The notes beneath the pieces were generated by a model. The model had not been told where the DNA came from. It searched no databases and was given only the letters and a program-made list of their open reading frames with translations. From Strigamia acuminata (Eukaryota > Arthropoda > Chilopoda > Geophilomorpha > Linotaeniidae): 64,000 bases of DNA. Within the stretch, counting starts at the first letter, position 1. Every line of letters starts with the position of its first letter. The translations under genes and the position numbers were made by a program. The stretch spans positions 54,383,369 to 54,447,368 of the forward strand of contig OX442314.1 in assembly GCA_949358305.1 (NCBI GenBank), written 5' to 3'. Below, one piece after another: positions 53,501-64,000 of the stretch.

Positions 53501-54643
53501 GGATATCGAACGACTGAAAACCAACACAAATGTTGGCAACTGAGAAAGTCTCTTTACGGGCTTCATCAGTCTGGTCGTATGTGGTACCAGCGACTCCACG
53601 ACCAGCTGATTGAAATTGGATTTGAACCGGTCTTGGGTCTCAATTGCGTGTATAGCTTGGGCACTGACGCTATACTTATTTTCTATGTCGATGACATAGT
53701 ATTGTTTTCAAAAGACAACATAGCAGAGGAGTGCGTTTTGGATTGGATTCAACAATCATTTGAGATTGTCAATTTGGGCCCCGTCACCCTTTTGTTAGGG
53801 ATAGAGTTTTGTAGGGACGGGGAGAATATCTTTATTCATCAACGCGCTTATATTGCAAAGTTGTGTAAGCAATATGGGATTGACTCTTGTCATCGAGTTA
53901 GAGTGCCTGGCACTCCGGGCACCATGATCCAAAAGGTTCAGACGGGGGAACGTGTCAATTCGAGTTTTCCGTATCGGTCTCTTGTCGGCAGTTTGCTCTT
54001 CATTGCTAGTCGCACAAGACCCGATATTTTGTTTTCGGTGATAGTGTTGTCTCAATACAACGAGACTCACTCGACTCGACACGTGAACATGCTGCTCCAA
54101 ATCTTGCGGTACTTGGGGAACACGCCAAATTTCTCTATTAACTTGGGAAACTGCCAAAGCGAAAATTTGACCGTTTATACGGATGCGTCCTTCGCATTGG
54201 ACCAAGACAAACGCCGAAGCTTTGGTGGGCACATCATCTACCTGGGAGGTGTCCCAATCTCATGGAACTGCCATAAGCAGACCATTACAGCACTTTCCAT
54301 TATGGAAAGCGAATTTTTGGCGGTGGTCGATGGTGTAAAGGAGATAATTTGGTTGGAGCGCATATTTGGTGCGGATGTAATGATGGAGGGGCTCAACCGG
54401 GAAATACCATGTGTTTACGCTGATTCAATGCCAGCGATCCAATATGCGAAGAATCGCATAGAAAATCGCGCAAACAAACACATTGATGTTAAACTGCATT
54501 TCGTGCGCGACTGGTTTGAAAAAGGTGTTTTTCGAATCAGACATATCCCGGGAACCCTTAACGTAGCCGACCTTATGACCAAGTGGCTATCTCGCGCAAA
54601 ACTAGATGCATTGTGCGAGCATATTTTTGTAACGGCAAAGTAG
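50481..54643 (+). CDS. pol: Copia pol (protease-integrase-RT-RNase H)
   Basis: Open without a stop to 54643; the frame is open from 50315, but the part before about 50480 is out-of-frame gag. Order: aspartic protease WYVDTGATDHFSF (near 50775); integrase zinc module WHSRMGHLNAKG and CDACSRAK (51556-51680); integrase core HLDVWGPSP (51750), KTDNGGEFVS (51935), NSVAERTNRTI (52035); acidic linker; RT with GSKWIYKLKRD, ARLVAQGFKQ, DIKAAYLYGDL and YVDDIVLFSK (near 53685); RNase H VYTDASFALDQD (near 54175), VYADSMPAIQYA, and the ending HIPGTLNVADLMTKWLS. The integrase-before-RT order is diagnostic of Copia. All catalytic motifs look intact. Confidence 0.93.
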
Positions 54644-54648
54644 TTCAT

Positions 54649-54660
54649 CGAAGGGGGATT
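54649..54660 (+). other. Polypurine tract of Copia element
   Basis: CGAAGGGGGATT immediately before the 3' LTR and just after the pol stop. Confidence 0.8.
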
Positions 54661-55127
54661 TATTGGTTTGCGATGAATTATTTGCGATAATTATATTTGT
54701 TGTGCATTTCCGAATAGGCACAATAAGCGCGTTACTTCATATATTGTTACGAATGGTCAGCCAGTTGATTCTGCTTTTTAAACTACGCTTGTTTCGTACT
54801 CCAACTGGCTGTGTCTATGTGATAACGCGCGTCCCGTCGTCTGCTTGTTAAGCGACGATCGTTTAATTTGGTTTGGTATTGTTTATCGATTACTTTAGTC
54901 TTTACGTTGTATTATTGTAAAGAATAAATCTATTTGGTTATACTAATAGATTTGTTCTCGTTGTTACTCTGTAACCTGAGTTGAGATCAAATAGCCTCAA
55001 CCCAGATCACTTGTTTGATGCTTTCATGGTGAATAAAGATGGCGGTCGCGTGTTGCGAACTAACCGCACTTTATAATCGGTTTGCAAGTTATTTCCGCAT
55101 GCTCCAGGTCCAAATACGCTCTTCAAA
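54661..55127 (+). repeat. 3' LTR of Copia element
   Basis: 467 bp, one difference from the 5' LTR (54712). AATAAA at 54923 and AAGATGGCGG at 55036-55045. Followed by AGTAG (55128-55132). Confidence 0.95.
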
Positions 55128-57784
55128 AGTAGGACCCCGATGGCCTCCAGCGCCTCGGCGAGACCTGCCCCTGTTTCCCCCGAAGTCGCCCATTTAATTC
55201 ATCTATCGCAACAAGCAGCCCGACTGAAGGCGGTAACCGATATTCCGCCGGGAACGTCAGTCTGGGACTCGATTACTATACTCACAAAAGCAATTTGCGC
55301 AGCACAGGCCCCGACGCCAGTCGCAAGACCAGCGGCGGAGACGCCTGTATCGCAAGAAACGCCGAGTGACGTAGGTAACTTCGTGCCCGATCCTCACAAA
55401 GCCCTTCACGAATCTCGGGAGAAAGCCCGAGAAGAATCGAGGCAGGAAACAATAAATCGTCAGCGTAGAGTAAGCGCTGAGAGGAGAGAACTTTGGAACG
55501 AGGAAGAGGAAAGATTACGGCGTGAAAAGAAAGCCACACAGGAGACCGAAAAAATGGCTCAGAAGATGAGAGAAGAGCAGGAAGCCAAGATACGGCAAGA
55601 ATGGGACGCCACCGTCGAGGGAAGACATAAAGAGGCTCAAGACTACGAAGACCAATTTCGAGCTCTCCTGGCCCAGAGAAAGGCCGAAAAGCTGCAGAAA
55701 CTCAGAGAGGAAGCTCAACTGCAACACCAAAAATGGGAAGAACAGTACCATGAAAGAATGAAAGCCGAAAAGGCAAGGAGAGAAAAGGAGCAATTTCTTC
55801 GAGAAAAAGAAGAATGGGAGCGGTACAGATGGACCGACGAGTACCAAGCTAAGAAAAAAGCGATAATTGACGAGCAAAAACGATGGGAAGCCGAAAATTG
55901 GGAAAAGGAAACAGAGAAATTCCAAAGAGAGTACGAGCCGGACGTTTCAGAGAGAAAAGAAAAGGAGGATCCGAAAGCGGACAAAGAGCCCACCAGCGGT
56001 TCCAACGCCGAAACAAAAAAGAGGAAGTCACGAGAAGACGACCAACCGGATAGAAAATCCAGAAACCGTAACCCCTCGAAACGATCCGAAAGAAGCGCCG
56101 CAATCGACGCGTTACTTAACAAAAAGAACGCAAATAAGGACCGCGAGCGCCCAGAAAGCGAAGAGAATAAATGGCATTCTTTTTACGAGAGCAGCGACGA
56201 AAAGGAGCCGCCGCCCTCCGGAGGCTCGAAGAAATCACGGGATGGCGAAGAAGTCCCCCCGAAGGGACCAAGAGACCGCCCGCAAGGCGACCCTTCCGAC
56301 CCCTCTGATTCATCGGACGACGACGACCAAAGCCGACCATCATCCGGATCGCACCGAGAGAGCCGCGGCAGCAACCAGCACCATTCGGACCGACCGAATG
56401 CCTCCAACCGATCTTCGCACAGCTCTCGCCCTTCCATACAGGAGGGGAATTTCCAGGACTCTGCCGGCCGACAATATACAATGGCTGAACTGGGACGTGC
56501 CTTATTGAACTCTTTCCGAAAGGAAGGAATCGACTTAGGCCACCCCGGAGATGAACATAATCGCGCCGGTGAAAGGGTCAAACGCAAATATGGCATGCGT
56601 AACGAACCAGCGGCCGAAGCCACGGGCAACATCCGCTGGCAACACTACGTACAAACGCGATTCGACGGTTCGTGGAAAGCGGGAGACCGCTTCCTCGACG
56701 AAGTCATGAGAATTAAGAAAGCTACAAAGGCGACCGTCGCCGATATGCTTACACACGGCCTAGTGGAGTTAACCACCGGGTCAGCCCGCGAGTGGTACCA
56801 AGGGCTGAAAATTCCGACCTGGGACGACTTTCTCGACCGTTTCGACCTTCGATACGGCGAGACACCAGACGAGATCAGCAACAAATTGCGTGGCCTCCGT
56901 CAAGCCCCAGGTGAAACACTCGCCGACTACGACGCCCGAGCGAAACTACTCTTCGCCCGAGCACCGTACGAAATTAACCCTGCCGGGTTCACGATGATTT
57001 TCTATGGGGGATTGTCAGCACATTCACAACGAATATTGCTGGACATGCGTGCTCCCCGCACTGGCAACTATCGGGATGTCAGTAATTATCTCCTAACCAA
57101 TACGCTGGAGATAGAACAAAGGTACTACGCCTCACTGCCACCCGAAGAGGCGGAAGCCCACGAAAAGCGACTGATAACCAGCGCCGAACGCCATAAAGCT
57201 TCCGAGAAACTAATGAGACCGAGCGAATACCTCAGCGGCATAATGAGCCTCACTGAGGCGTCTTCGGGACGGACGTTGACACCAAAAACCGGTATAACGC
57301 TCCTAAGCAACCCGATTGCTGCCCCAAAGAAAGCTCCGACGACTACGGCGATGCAGGTGACCTCGACTGACTTAGCCACCTCGGCAAAAACAGAAGAAGC
57401 GTCACCTCCCGCGGTGGTCGCCGAGCCGGCAGAGGAATCAAGCGATGAAGACGACCTGCACGAACACCTCGAAAACTTATCGACGGGGTGCGACGACCAA
57501 GGCCCGTACCTTCATCACGCGCACCGAGCGCTAGCCATCACCCAATTCAGAGCCCACGCCCGAGAAGCCAAGGAAAAAGGGGCACCGGGCCTAAAAAGAC
57601 GGTTCCCAACGGCATTTGTCCCGAAAAAACCGGGTTTCACACCCACGGGCGACAAAAGCAACATCAAATGCTACAGCTGTGGGGAATACGGCCATTATTC
57701 CGACAAATGCGAAAAAACGGCCAAAATCACTAGTGAAACACAGACTATGATGAAGATGATGGCCGAGTTAAATATCGCCCTGGC

Positions 57785-57838
57785 AAAAAACTGCCAAGCG
57801 CAGGCGTCGTCGAAGAAATAGAATCGACTTCGTCTGCG
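57785..57838 (+). promoter_or_regulatory. -1 ribosomal frameshift signal between gag and pol, element C
   Basis: The heptamer A AAA AAC (57785-57791) lies in the correct phase of the gag frame, 28 bases before the gag stop codon. After a 7-base spacer comes a stem: CGCAG (57799-57803) with CTGCG (57834-57838), and CGAAG (57811-57815) with CTTCG (57828-57832). The -1 frame is open across the site into protease. This is the standard layout that sets the gag to gag-pol ratio in retroelements. Confidence 0.82.
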
Positions 57839-60800
57839 AAAGCCGAGGAAATAACAAAGAAAAAGAAATTCCATACTGGACCCGCCGGTCACGCCATACT
57901 TGATGCCCAAATCAAGGACCGAGCCCAGTCCGCACCGGAGAAGGAAGAAAAAGTGACACTGAGAGGCATGCAAGTGAGGACGGAGAGCAAGACAGACGAC
58001 AATTGGGCCGAACTCCCGTTTGACCTAGACGTCGTACCGCAAAAATTGCGAGTATTTCACTGCAATGTCTCGAAGTCACATTGCGAGACGCTCTGCATGT
58101 TGCCAGTGACGATTGAAAACCAAAAGTTACTGGGACTGCTGGATTCCGGAGCGGATCGTTCTTTCATATCCGAAGATCTAGTCGAGAGCCTAGACATCGA
58201 AGACAAAATGATGAAAGTGAATGAGAATGTGGAATTACTCACGGCTAATGGCTATGTAAAGCCAAGGGGCGTAATAAAAATCACCATCGATTGGAGGGGA
58301 GGGAACCTATCCCACCCCTTCTTAGTGTTGCCATCCCACGACAAGGTGTTCCTCCTCGGAATCGACATCATGGCTAAATTAAAAATACAGCCAAATCCGA
58401 TAACGAGATCGTGGAATTGGATAAGCCCCGAAGGGGAAAGGCCCGTTCCAGTGGTGCCCCAAAAATTACTGGACGAAGCCCAAGATAAGGAGGAATACGA
58501 GAGAGGACTGCGAAAATTCGTACAGGACTACGATTTCGTAGCCTTCGCTCTGGAATTACAAAGAAGTAACATGGTGGACACGTTGGTCGAGGAAGCCGCT
58601 CTACAAGTCAACGAGGCATCGTTACTAAAACGAGTGCTTCGCAAGCACGAAAGGATCCTCACCAAAACGCCCGGAAGAACGACCGAAGCCGTACACGAGA
58701 TCGTACTGACGACGGACAAACCGATTCGCGTGCCATACAAGGGGATGAATCCCCAAAAACGGGACATAGTCACCCCAGATGTGTCAAGACATGCTCGATA
58801 AAGGCATCGTCACAGAAGCATTGGGCGAATACGCGATGAGGATCGTCCTAGTAATGCGACCCGGCTCCGAGCCTCGCTTGTGTATCGACTACCGCCCGCT
58901 CAATGCGATAACGGTGATAGATCCGATACAGATGCCCTCCATCGAAGCGATTCTCCGAGAGCTGGCTCTATTTAATTGGGTAACCACCATGGACCTGTCA
59001 AAAGGGTACTGGCAGGTCGAACTCCGACCGGAAGATAAGCTAAAGACAGCGTTTTACTCGCCGATAGGGCGATTAATGTTCAACGTAATGCCATTCGGAC
59101 TAGTGAACGCACCAAGCACATTTCAAAAGTTAATCGAAGGCGTCCTCGGAGATATGTTACATGATTTCGTATGGGCATATCTCGACGATATCATTATTGC
59201 GTCGGACACTTTTGAGGAACACATAGAGCACATAGACCGAGTGGTCTCCCGTTTAGCCAAAGCTGGACTCCATGTCCACCCCGGAAAGAGCAAGTTCTGT
59301 AGAAAAGAACTTGCCTTCCTAGGCTATCGAATTGGAGTTGAAGGGATCGCCATTGATCCCGAAAAAGTACGAGCAATAAATGGATTCCCGGCACCCGAAG
59401 ATATAAAGGGAGTCCAGAGATTCATGGGAATGATTAATTTTTTCGGCAGACTGCTCCCCAATTTGGCAGAAATAGCCGCGCCCGTAACGGACCTCCTGCG
59501 AACCGACCGCGAGTTCGCGTGGACGGCCGAATGCGAGGCCGCCTTCAGCGCCATAAAACAAATGCTGGCCGACGTCGACAAAATGCCGTTACCCGATCTA
59601 AACCGACCGTTCGTACTGCATACCGACGCCAGCCGGGTTGGCCTGGGAGCAGCCCTCTTGCAAAAACACACGTACAACGGAGTGGAGCAAGAAGTACCCT
59701 GTATGTTCATAAGTAGAAAAATACAGGGAGCCGAGAAAAACTACACGGCTACAGAACTGGAGTGCTTAGCCGTAATATGGGCTGTTCGGAAATTTCGTGA
59801 CTACCTAGAGTATACGAATTTCGAGGTGCAGACCGATCATCAGGCATTAAGTTGGTTGATGAAGTTAAAAGAACCATCCGGCAGACTCGCCAGATGGCAA
59901 CTCGAACTCATGGCGTGCGACATAACAATAACATATCGCCCCGGAAAATTCAATCAGGTAGCCGACGCTTTATCGCGAGCCCCGGCGTCCGACCCCCATG
60001 GTCCGGACGACGACGGCGAAGACGATTCGCGTCTACTATATTGCCCGACGCCCAGACGGATTTGGCGCCTCCGTAAAGCGAACGAATTGCCCGTGATGGA
60101 GCCCGCTGATAAGACTTTTTGTGGTTTCTGGACTCGGACGTACCAGCCAGCTGGAACAACCAACACAACCACGGAAACAAAACCTCCGGTCGTCCCAGAG
60201 GCCCCACAAACTCTGCTGCGAGCCTTCACGGCCACAATAGAAAAGAAAACGCAATACGCGCCGCCAACAAGACTCGAGTTCATCGAACATCAGGCGACCG
60301 ACGCCAAATGTCAGATAATGACTCGATTCCTAGAAAAGGGGGAATATCCGGTCGACATGACGAATCCGCATCGCAGAAAGCAATTTGCCAAGGAAGCCAC
60401 CAGCTACCTGATAGACGACGGGTTGCTGCTCAAATACCACCCGACGTTTCAGGACGACCTTAGCGGAGCGGGAAACGCGATAAAAGTGGTGGTGCCTGTC
60501 TCGCTACACACCCGATTGCTGTGGCTGATGCACGGGCACCCACTCGCTAGCCACGCCGGCATAGCAAGAACATTGTACCGCGTGAAGCAGATATTTTTCT
60601 GGCCCGGAGCCCGCCAGAAAATAACGAAATTTATTCGTCACTGCTCCCGGTGCCAAGCATGTCGACCTCGCGACAAAGTGGCCAGAAACGCAATGTCTCT
60701 CGGCCCTTATGCTCCCTTTGACTGTTGGAGTGTTGACTTGATGGGCCCCAAGCCCACAACAAGCAACCGCAACATGTATATACTTGTAATTATGGACGTA

Positions 60801-61925
60801 GCGACCCGTTGGCCCGAGTTGTACGCCCTCGCGAAGCCCTCGGCGGAAAATATCGCCGAGTGTCTTTACGACGTGGCGTTGCGATTTGGGTTTCCTCGGA
60901 AGCTCATTTCCGATAACGGGCCCCAATTCAGGTTTAAAATATACAAGGAGTTCTGCAAGAAATTTAAGATGGAGATTTCAAACACCTCCACTTATAATCC
61001 TCAAACGAACCCCGTGGAAAGGCTAAACAAAGACGTGAAATACGCTTTGACGGTGTTCACCGACGTACACAATCGGTGGGATGAGTATCTACGTGAGATA
61101 GCGTTCAGCATTCGCTCCACCGTATCACGAACACGCGACTTCTCACCGGCGTTTCTTAATTTCGCTCGCGAACTAAGAATGCCGTGGGACCCACGAGTTG
61201 CGGAGGCAGTGAATGTACTGGACCCCGCTAACCCACACGAGTACGTATGTCGTTTGGAACAGACAATTTCCGACACATATCAGCACCTAATGACTCACAT
61301 CTTTGACCTACGGGAAAGAGTCGCAGAAAAAGGAGAATTGGATTTCACGAATTTCAAGGTCAACGACCTGGTGTGGAAGGAAACACACATATTATCGAAC
61401 GCTGCGAGGGGCATTGCCGCGGGTCTGGCCGACAAAAGGGACGGACCCTATGTAATTGTGGCAGAACACGGCGGCAACGCCTACCAATTGCGCAGATTAA
61501 CAGATAATAAAAATTTCCAGTCGATTAACGGCCGGGAATTAAAACCATATCTACCAGAATTTCGCCAAGAAATATGGCTGGAAGGTCAGACGCACAGCGG
61601 CCAAGGTGGCACAGTGGTCGACACGTTCCAAAATAACAACGAAATTGGAGAAGGAGCAGACGAAGATGACGAATTTTTCGACGCCGAATCCCAACCCGCA
61701 GATGCTCCCGATCAAGCGGGGCAAACAGTCTCGGAGAGGGAGGAAGCAGAAGAAAATACTTCTGAAAAAGAAAAAACAAAATTAAAGGAAGTAAACAATA
61801 CCGCAACATCGGAGATGAGCGACCAAGTGGGAGCGGATACCACTCGCGAGCAAAAACGCAACCTTCGACCGCGAAAATCGAAGAATCCGTTCATCCAAGA
61901 CGGAAAAATCACCGGGAGGAACTAG
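57791..61925 (+). pseudogene. pol: Gypsy pol of element C, one frameshift
   Basis: Entered from gag by -1 shift. Protease LLDSGADRSFISEDL near 58137. RT starts about 58650; at a CCCC run (58773-58776) the frame changes by one base, separating 57791-58801 from the rest (58779-61925). Then RT palm AYLDDIIIAS near 59176, RNase H HTDASRVGLGAAL near 59622, integrase zinc module HGHPLASHAGIARTL with CSRCQACRPR, core SVDLMGPKP (60730), SDNGPQFRF (60913) and NPVERLNKDVK (61007). An acidic tail ends KRNLRPRKSKNPF. The single extra C is the only defect and could be a base-calling error. The best relative is element A pol (943-4137). Confidence 0.9.
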
Positions 61926-62325
61926 AAAGAAATAAAAAGGTCAAGACATGTGATTGCGGCGTCGTAAAGTTAAAAAAATTCACTTACGAGAGCTGCAACG
62001 CATGTCGAGACATAAAATTCGGCTAAGTCCGAACTCCGTCATCAGTTATCACCGTCAATATCGAAAAGCGAGATTACATGACGTATCGGTCGAAACCCCG
62101 TAGCATAACATGCGCACGGCTCGATCGCACGCGTCGTCCCCGTAGCTCCACGCTCACACGGACAAATCTCGTACCGTACGAGACGCGTCCGTGACCCACA
62201 ATCCTCCGCGCCGATCAGTTCCGTTTCCGATTGTTCGCTGACACGAAAAGCACGCGTTCCTGACGATTTCCCCGTGAAATCGTTTTCAGAACCTCTTTTC
62301 TCTCGAATAATTAGATTTTCTCTTG
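61926..62325 (+). other. Leader between pol and ORF3, element C
   Basis: 400 bases with no ORF. Could hold a promoter or splice acceptor for ORF3; a T-rich tract precedes the ATG at 62326. Confidence 0.4.
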
Positions 62326-62445
62326 ATGGCTGATCGACGCAACCCGAGAATTGACCCCGACGCCTCGTCCTCCAGAGACGAGAGCGAAGGATTGGTCATC
62401 GAGGCGGAGGAAGAGGATTGGGATGAGCCGGAGCAACAACCACAG
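62326..62445 (+). CDS. ORF3 exon 1, element C
   Basis: ATG 62326, 40 codons (MADRRNPRIDPDASSSRDES then a Glu/Asp-rich end) up to CAG at 62445, followed by a GTAACA donor. Ends in phase 0, matching exon 2. The opening has the same acidic, disordered character as exon 1 of element A. Confidence 0.7.
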
Positions 62446-62983
62446 GTAACATAAGATCTTCCCGTAAGATCGAAAATGTAATCCGCCGACATCCGACACC
62501 ATGTCGGATTGTGGCGCGTGATAACTTGACTGATGAATTCTTTTTTGTATTTATTTTGTTGATTTTCGGTAGAATCGGAGCTCGGGCGCGGAAACCTTTT
62601 TCGTGCTCGAAGATCTCCGATCTCCAAATCCAGACAAAGGAATTGTTTGCCAAGATGGCGTCGCTAAAACTTAGAAAAAATTAAAACCTTAAAGTAACGT
62701 TGAAACTTCGTAATAAATTAAATACGAGTAGAAAAGCTTAAATAAAAACAACCGATTCTTTTATATTACGCGACGTTGTTTTGAGCGGACCTCCTGAATC
62801 TAAAAGGTAGCAAGAGAAAGACTGAGCTACACCAGCGGCCAACCACCGCGGACCTGCGAATAATCAGGACGGAGAGGAGCGGCCACAACCGAAAGAAATT
62901 TTGGTGCAACCGCCGATCTCGCAATTTTTATTCCAAATATTGATAAAAAAGGCATCGACATTAAAATGTTTTTAATACTTCAG
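62446..62983 (+). other. Intron of ORF3, element C
   Basis: GTAACATAAG to TTTTTAATACTTCAG, 538 bases with multiple stops in the ORF3 frame. Contains CAAGATGGCGTC at 62651-62662, the exact reverse complement of the LTR motif GACGCCATCTTG. Confidence 0.65.
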
Positions 62984-64000
62984 GTCGACCCGCTACAATC
63001 ATGGGACGCCCTGCCGTCTACAGTGCCCACCAAGGGCAACATCTTCCGGTTAGCAATGCCAGAATTCATCCGGCTAGCTTATCCAGAGGAAGACACCGAT
63101 GTCTGGGCCCTGAGATTACGCTACTCCCGAGCGATCGAAGAATACTTTGACCGATCGAGGACGCTGGTCGAATGTTTGCCCAGAACAATGCGAGAGAGAG
63201 TGGGGCCACGGATTAATCCCGCCTTTAATCCGTCGAGCCCTATCTTTTCGGAGCTACTCCGAGCCCGGTACGGTGGTACCGAAGCGGACGAGCACACCGG
63301 CCTTCGGTGGCGCAACGCCGCAACGCCAGAAGAGCGGAGACGAATCGTCCGCGAGGAGATCGCTCACCTAGAGCGAACGGCAACCAGTGCCGTAATACGA
63401 GTTTTGGAGCGGAATGGTTTCTCGACAGGAGAAATCAAAGAATGGTTACGAGAGGCCCGAGAAGACCGCCAAGCAACACCGTGGGTGCCGCCCGTCGGCT
63501 TTATCGCCACTCAAGCCGAGATGTGGCAACTGCATCGTGTCGGTATCCTACAGAGCGGCACACGAGTCAGGAGACTGAAGAGACAGGCCTCAAGCTCAAA
63601 CGGCGGCCCCGCTCAGATTAGGCAGGCCCTCTCCACCGAGGAGAGCGGCCCGTCGACGAGTGGGACGCATCCCGGCCATTCGAACAGTGGCGACTCGAGA
63701 ACTCAAACGGTCGTCCAGTCGGGAGGCCTGCGCTCAGTTGTGATCGTACCCGCCTCATCCAAGGAATTGCGACTGGATCCAGAAGCCGGACCGTCCAACT
63801 CGTGGAGCGACCGAGTCGACGAACAGGAGAGACAAGCGGCTACCGCAGCCGCGCCCTCTCTCTTCCTAGTGCGTACCGTCCGGCCGTCGGACGAAGAGTC
63901 GACCATGTTCGACCAAGCGGAACCCCCGTACAAAATCCGAAGAGACTCGGTAAACCGGCCGGCGCCCTCCACAGGCCAAACAGTAGCTGCGCCGTCCGCA
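62984..64000 (+). CDS. ORF3 exon 2, element C, open to window end
   Basis: Open for 339 codons in phase with exon 1, starting VDPLQSWDALPS. It shares WDA-P at its start with element B and the TQAEMWQLHRVGIL motif with A (SQSDMHQLAMGGCL) and B (TQYQMHQLHMAGVL). Between them is a helical, Arg/Glu-rich region (AIEEYFDRSRTLVECLP, EERRRIVREEIAHLERT). The following linker is Ser/Gly/Pro-rich, without the dense RS repeats of A and B. No stop or frameshift, so this is the intact reference copy. The conserved C-terminal QVWLHxN domain should lie beyond 64000. Function unknown. Confidence 0.75.

Larger units (their letters stand above)
48521..55127 (+). mobile_element. Nearly intact Copia-type LTR retrotransposon
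   Basis: 6607 bp inserted into the gag gene of element C, flanked by AGTAG duplications. LTRs of 467 bp differ at a single base (A at 48572, G at 54712). Primer site, gag, pol and polypurine tract are all present. One reading-frame break lies in the gag zinc knuckle. Very young insertion. Confidence 0.95.
48090..57821 (+). pseudogene. gag: Gag of Gypsy element C, split by a Copia insertion
   Basis: ATG 48090. Codons run to 48520, then resume at 55133 after the Copia element and its duplicated AGTAG; the two parts are exactly in frame (1040 codons with stop). The N-terminal part is charged and disordered. A long Glu/Lys/Arg coiled coil follows (about 55390-55970), then Ser/Arg/Asp-rich sequence. 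The capsid-like gag domain comes next (RFLDEVMRIKKATKATV, ARE-WYQGL, GLRQAPGETLADYDARAKL, about 56640-57120). Last is one CCHC zinc knuckle, CYSCGEYGHYSDKC, near 57670. Gag packages the RNA and builds the particle. The coiled coil makes it much longer than usual Gypsy gag. Only the insertion breaks it. Confidence 0.9.
47176..64000 (+). mobile_element. Gypsy-type LTR retrotransposon C, interrupted by Copia, extends past the window
   Basis: 5' LTR, primer site, gag, -1 frameshift signal, pol and a spliced ORF3 in order. Only two coding breaks are seen: the Copia insertion in gag and one extra base near the start of RT. The 3' end of ORF3 and the 3' LTR are outside the window. Without the Copia insertion, the visible part is about 10.2 kb, long for a Gypsy element. 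Confidence 0.93.

Noticed and set aside
62326-64000. Envelope gene of an errantivirus-like element
   Set aside because: It is in the env position, but I see no signal peptide, cleavage site, fusion peptide or membrane anchor in any of the three copies.
61-64000. tRNA and rRNA genes
   Set aside because: I looked for cloverleaf-like blocks with T-arm GTTCGAATC-type cores and for rRNA-like sequence and found none I could support by eye; a covariance-model search would be decisive.

Overview
This 64 kb window is eukaryotic, most likely from an invertebrate animal and probably an arthropod. A crustacean such as a water flea would fit, but I cannot prove the species. It holds almost no recognisable single-copy host gene. 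It is a stack of transposable elements, some young and intact and most decayed, including Gypsy, Copia, BEL/Pao, hAT, Tc1/mariner, Merlin and PIF/Harbinger types. Evidence includes spliced-looking ORFs, AATAAA signals, low gene density, and a primer site in the Copia element that matches the 3' end of animal initiator tRNA-Met. All comparisons were made by eye, so identities are approximate.

Region by region. (1) 124-8247 is a decayed Gypsy element (A). It has two TGTGGTGACC-starting LTRs, a pol lacking everything before the middle of reverse transcriptase, and a broken third ORF (ORF3). (2) 8248-11790 is a truncated hAT element on the minus strand, followed by an internally deleted Copia remnant to 12753. 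(3) 12754-20018 is mostly noncoding, with tandem repeats, palindromes, an orphan exon-like ORF and one unrecognised coding remnant. (4) 20024-25906 is a complete BEL/Pao element on the minus strand, with identical 307-bp LTRs, a 5-bp target duplication and one 1.77-kcodon ORF. (5) 26731-33424 and 38716-44535 are two diverged copies of one composite block made of Tc1, BEL and Merlin remnants. A Tc1-like element sits in copy 1, and its empty TA site is preserved in copy 2. (6) Between them, 33780-38082 holds a Harbinger fragment and the 3' end of a second Gypsy element (B), with ORF3 and one LTR. (7) 44536-47175 holds a Copia remnant, an ORF3 scrap and a perfect 52-bp inverted repeat. (8) 47176-64000 is a third, young-looking Gypsy element (C) that runs off the window. 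Its gag is split by a nearly intact Copia element (48521-55127).

The most interesting material belongs to the Gypsy lineage A/B/C. All three carry, after pol, a third ORF that does not look like an envelope gene. It has an intron in A and C, the intron appears precisely absent in B, and in A and B it carries an arginine/serine-rich segment like that of SR splicing factors. The element A LTRs contain a series of bulged hairpins with different stems but one conserved architecture. Paired substitutions between the two LTRs preserve pairing, which argues that the structure matters. Element C also has a textbook -1 frameshift signal between gag and pol.
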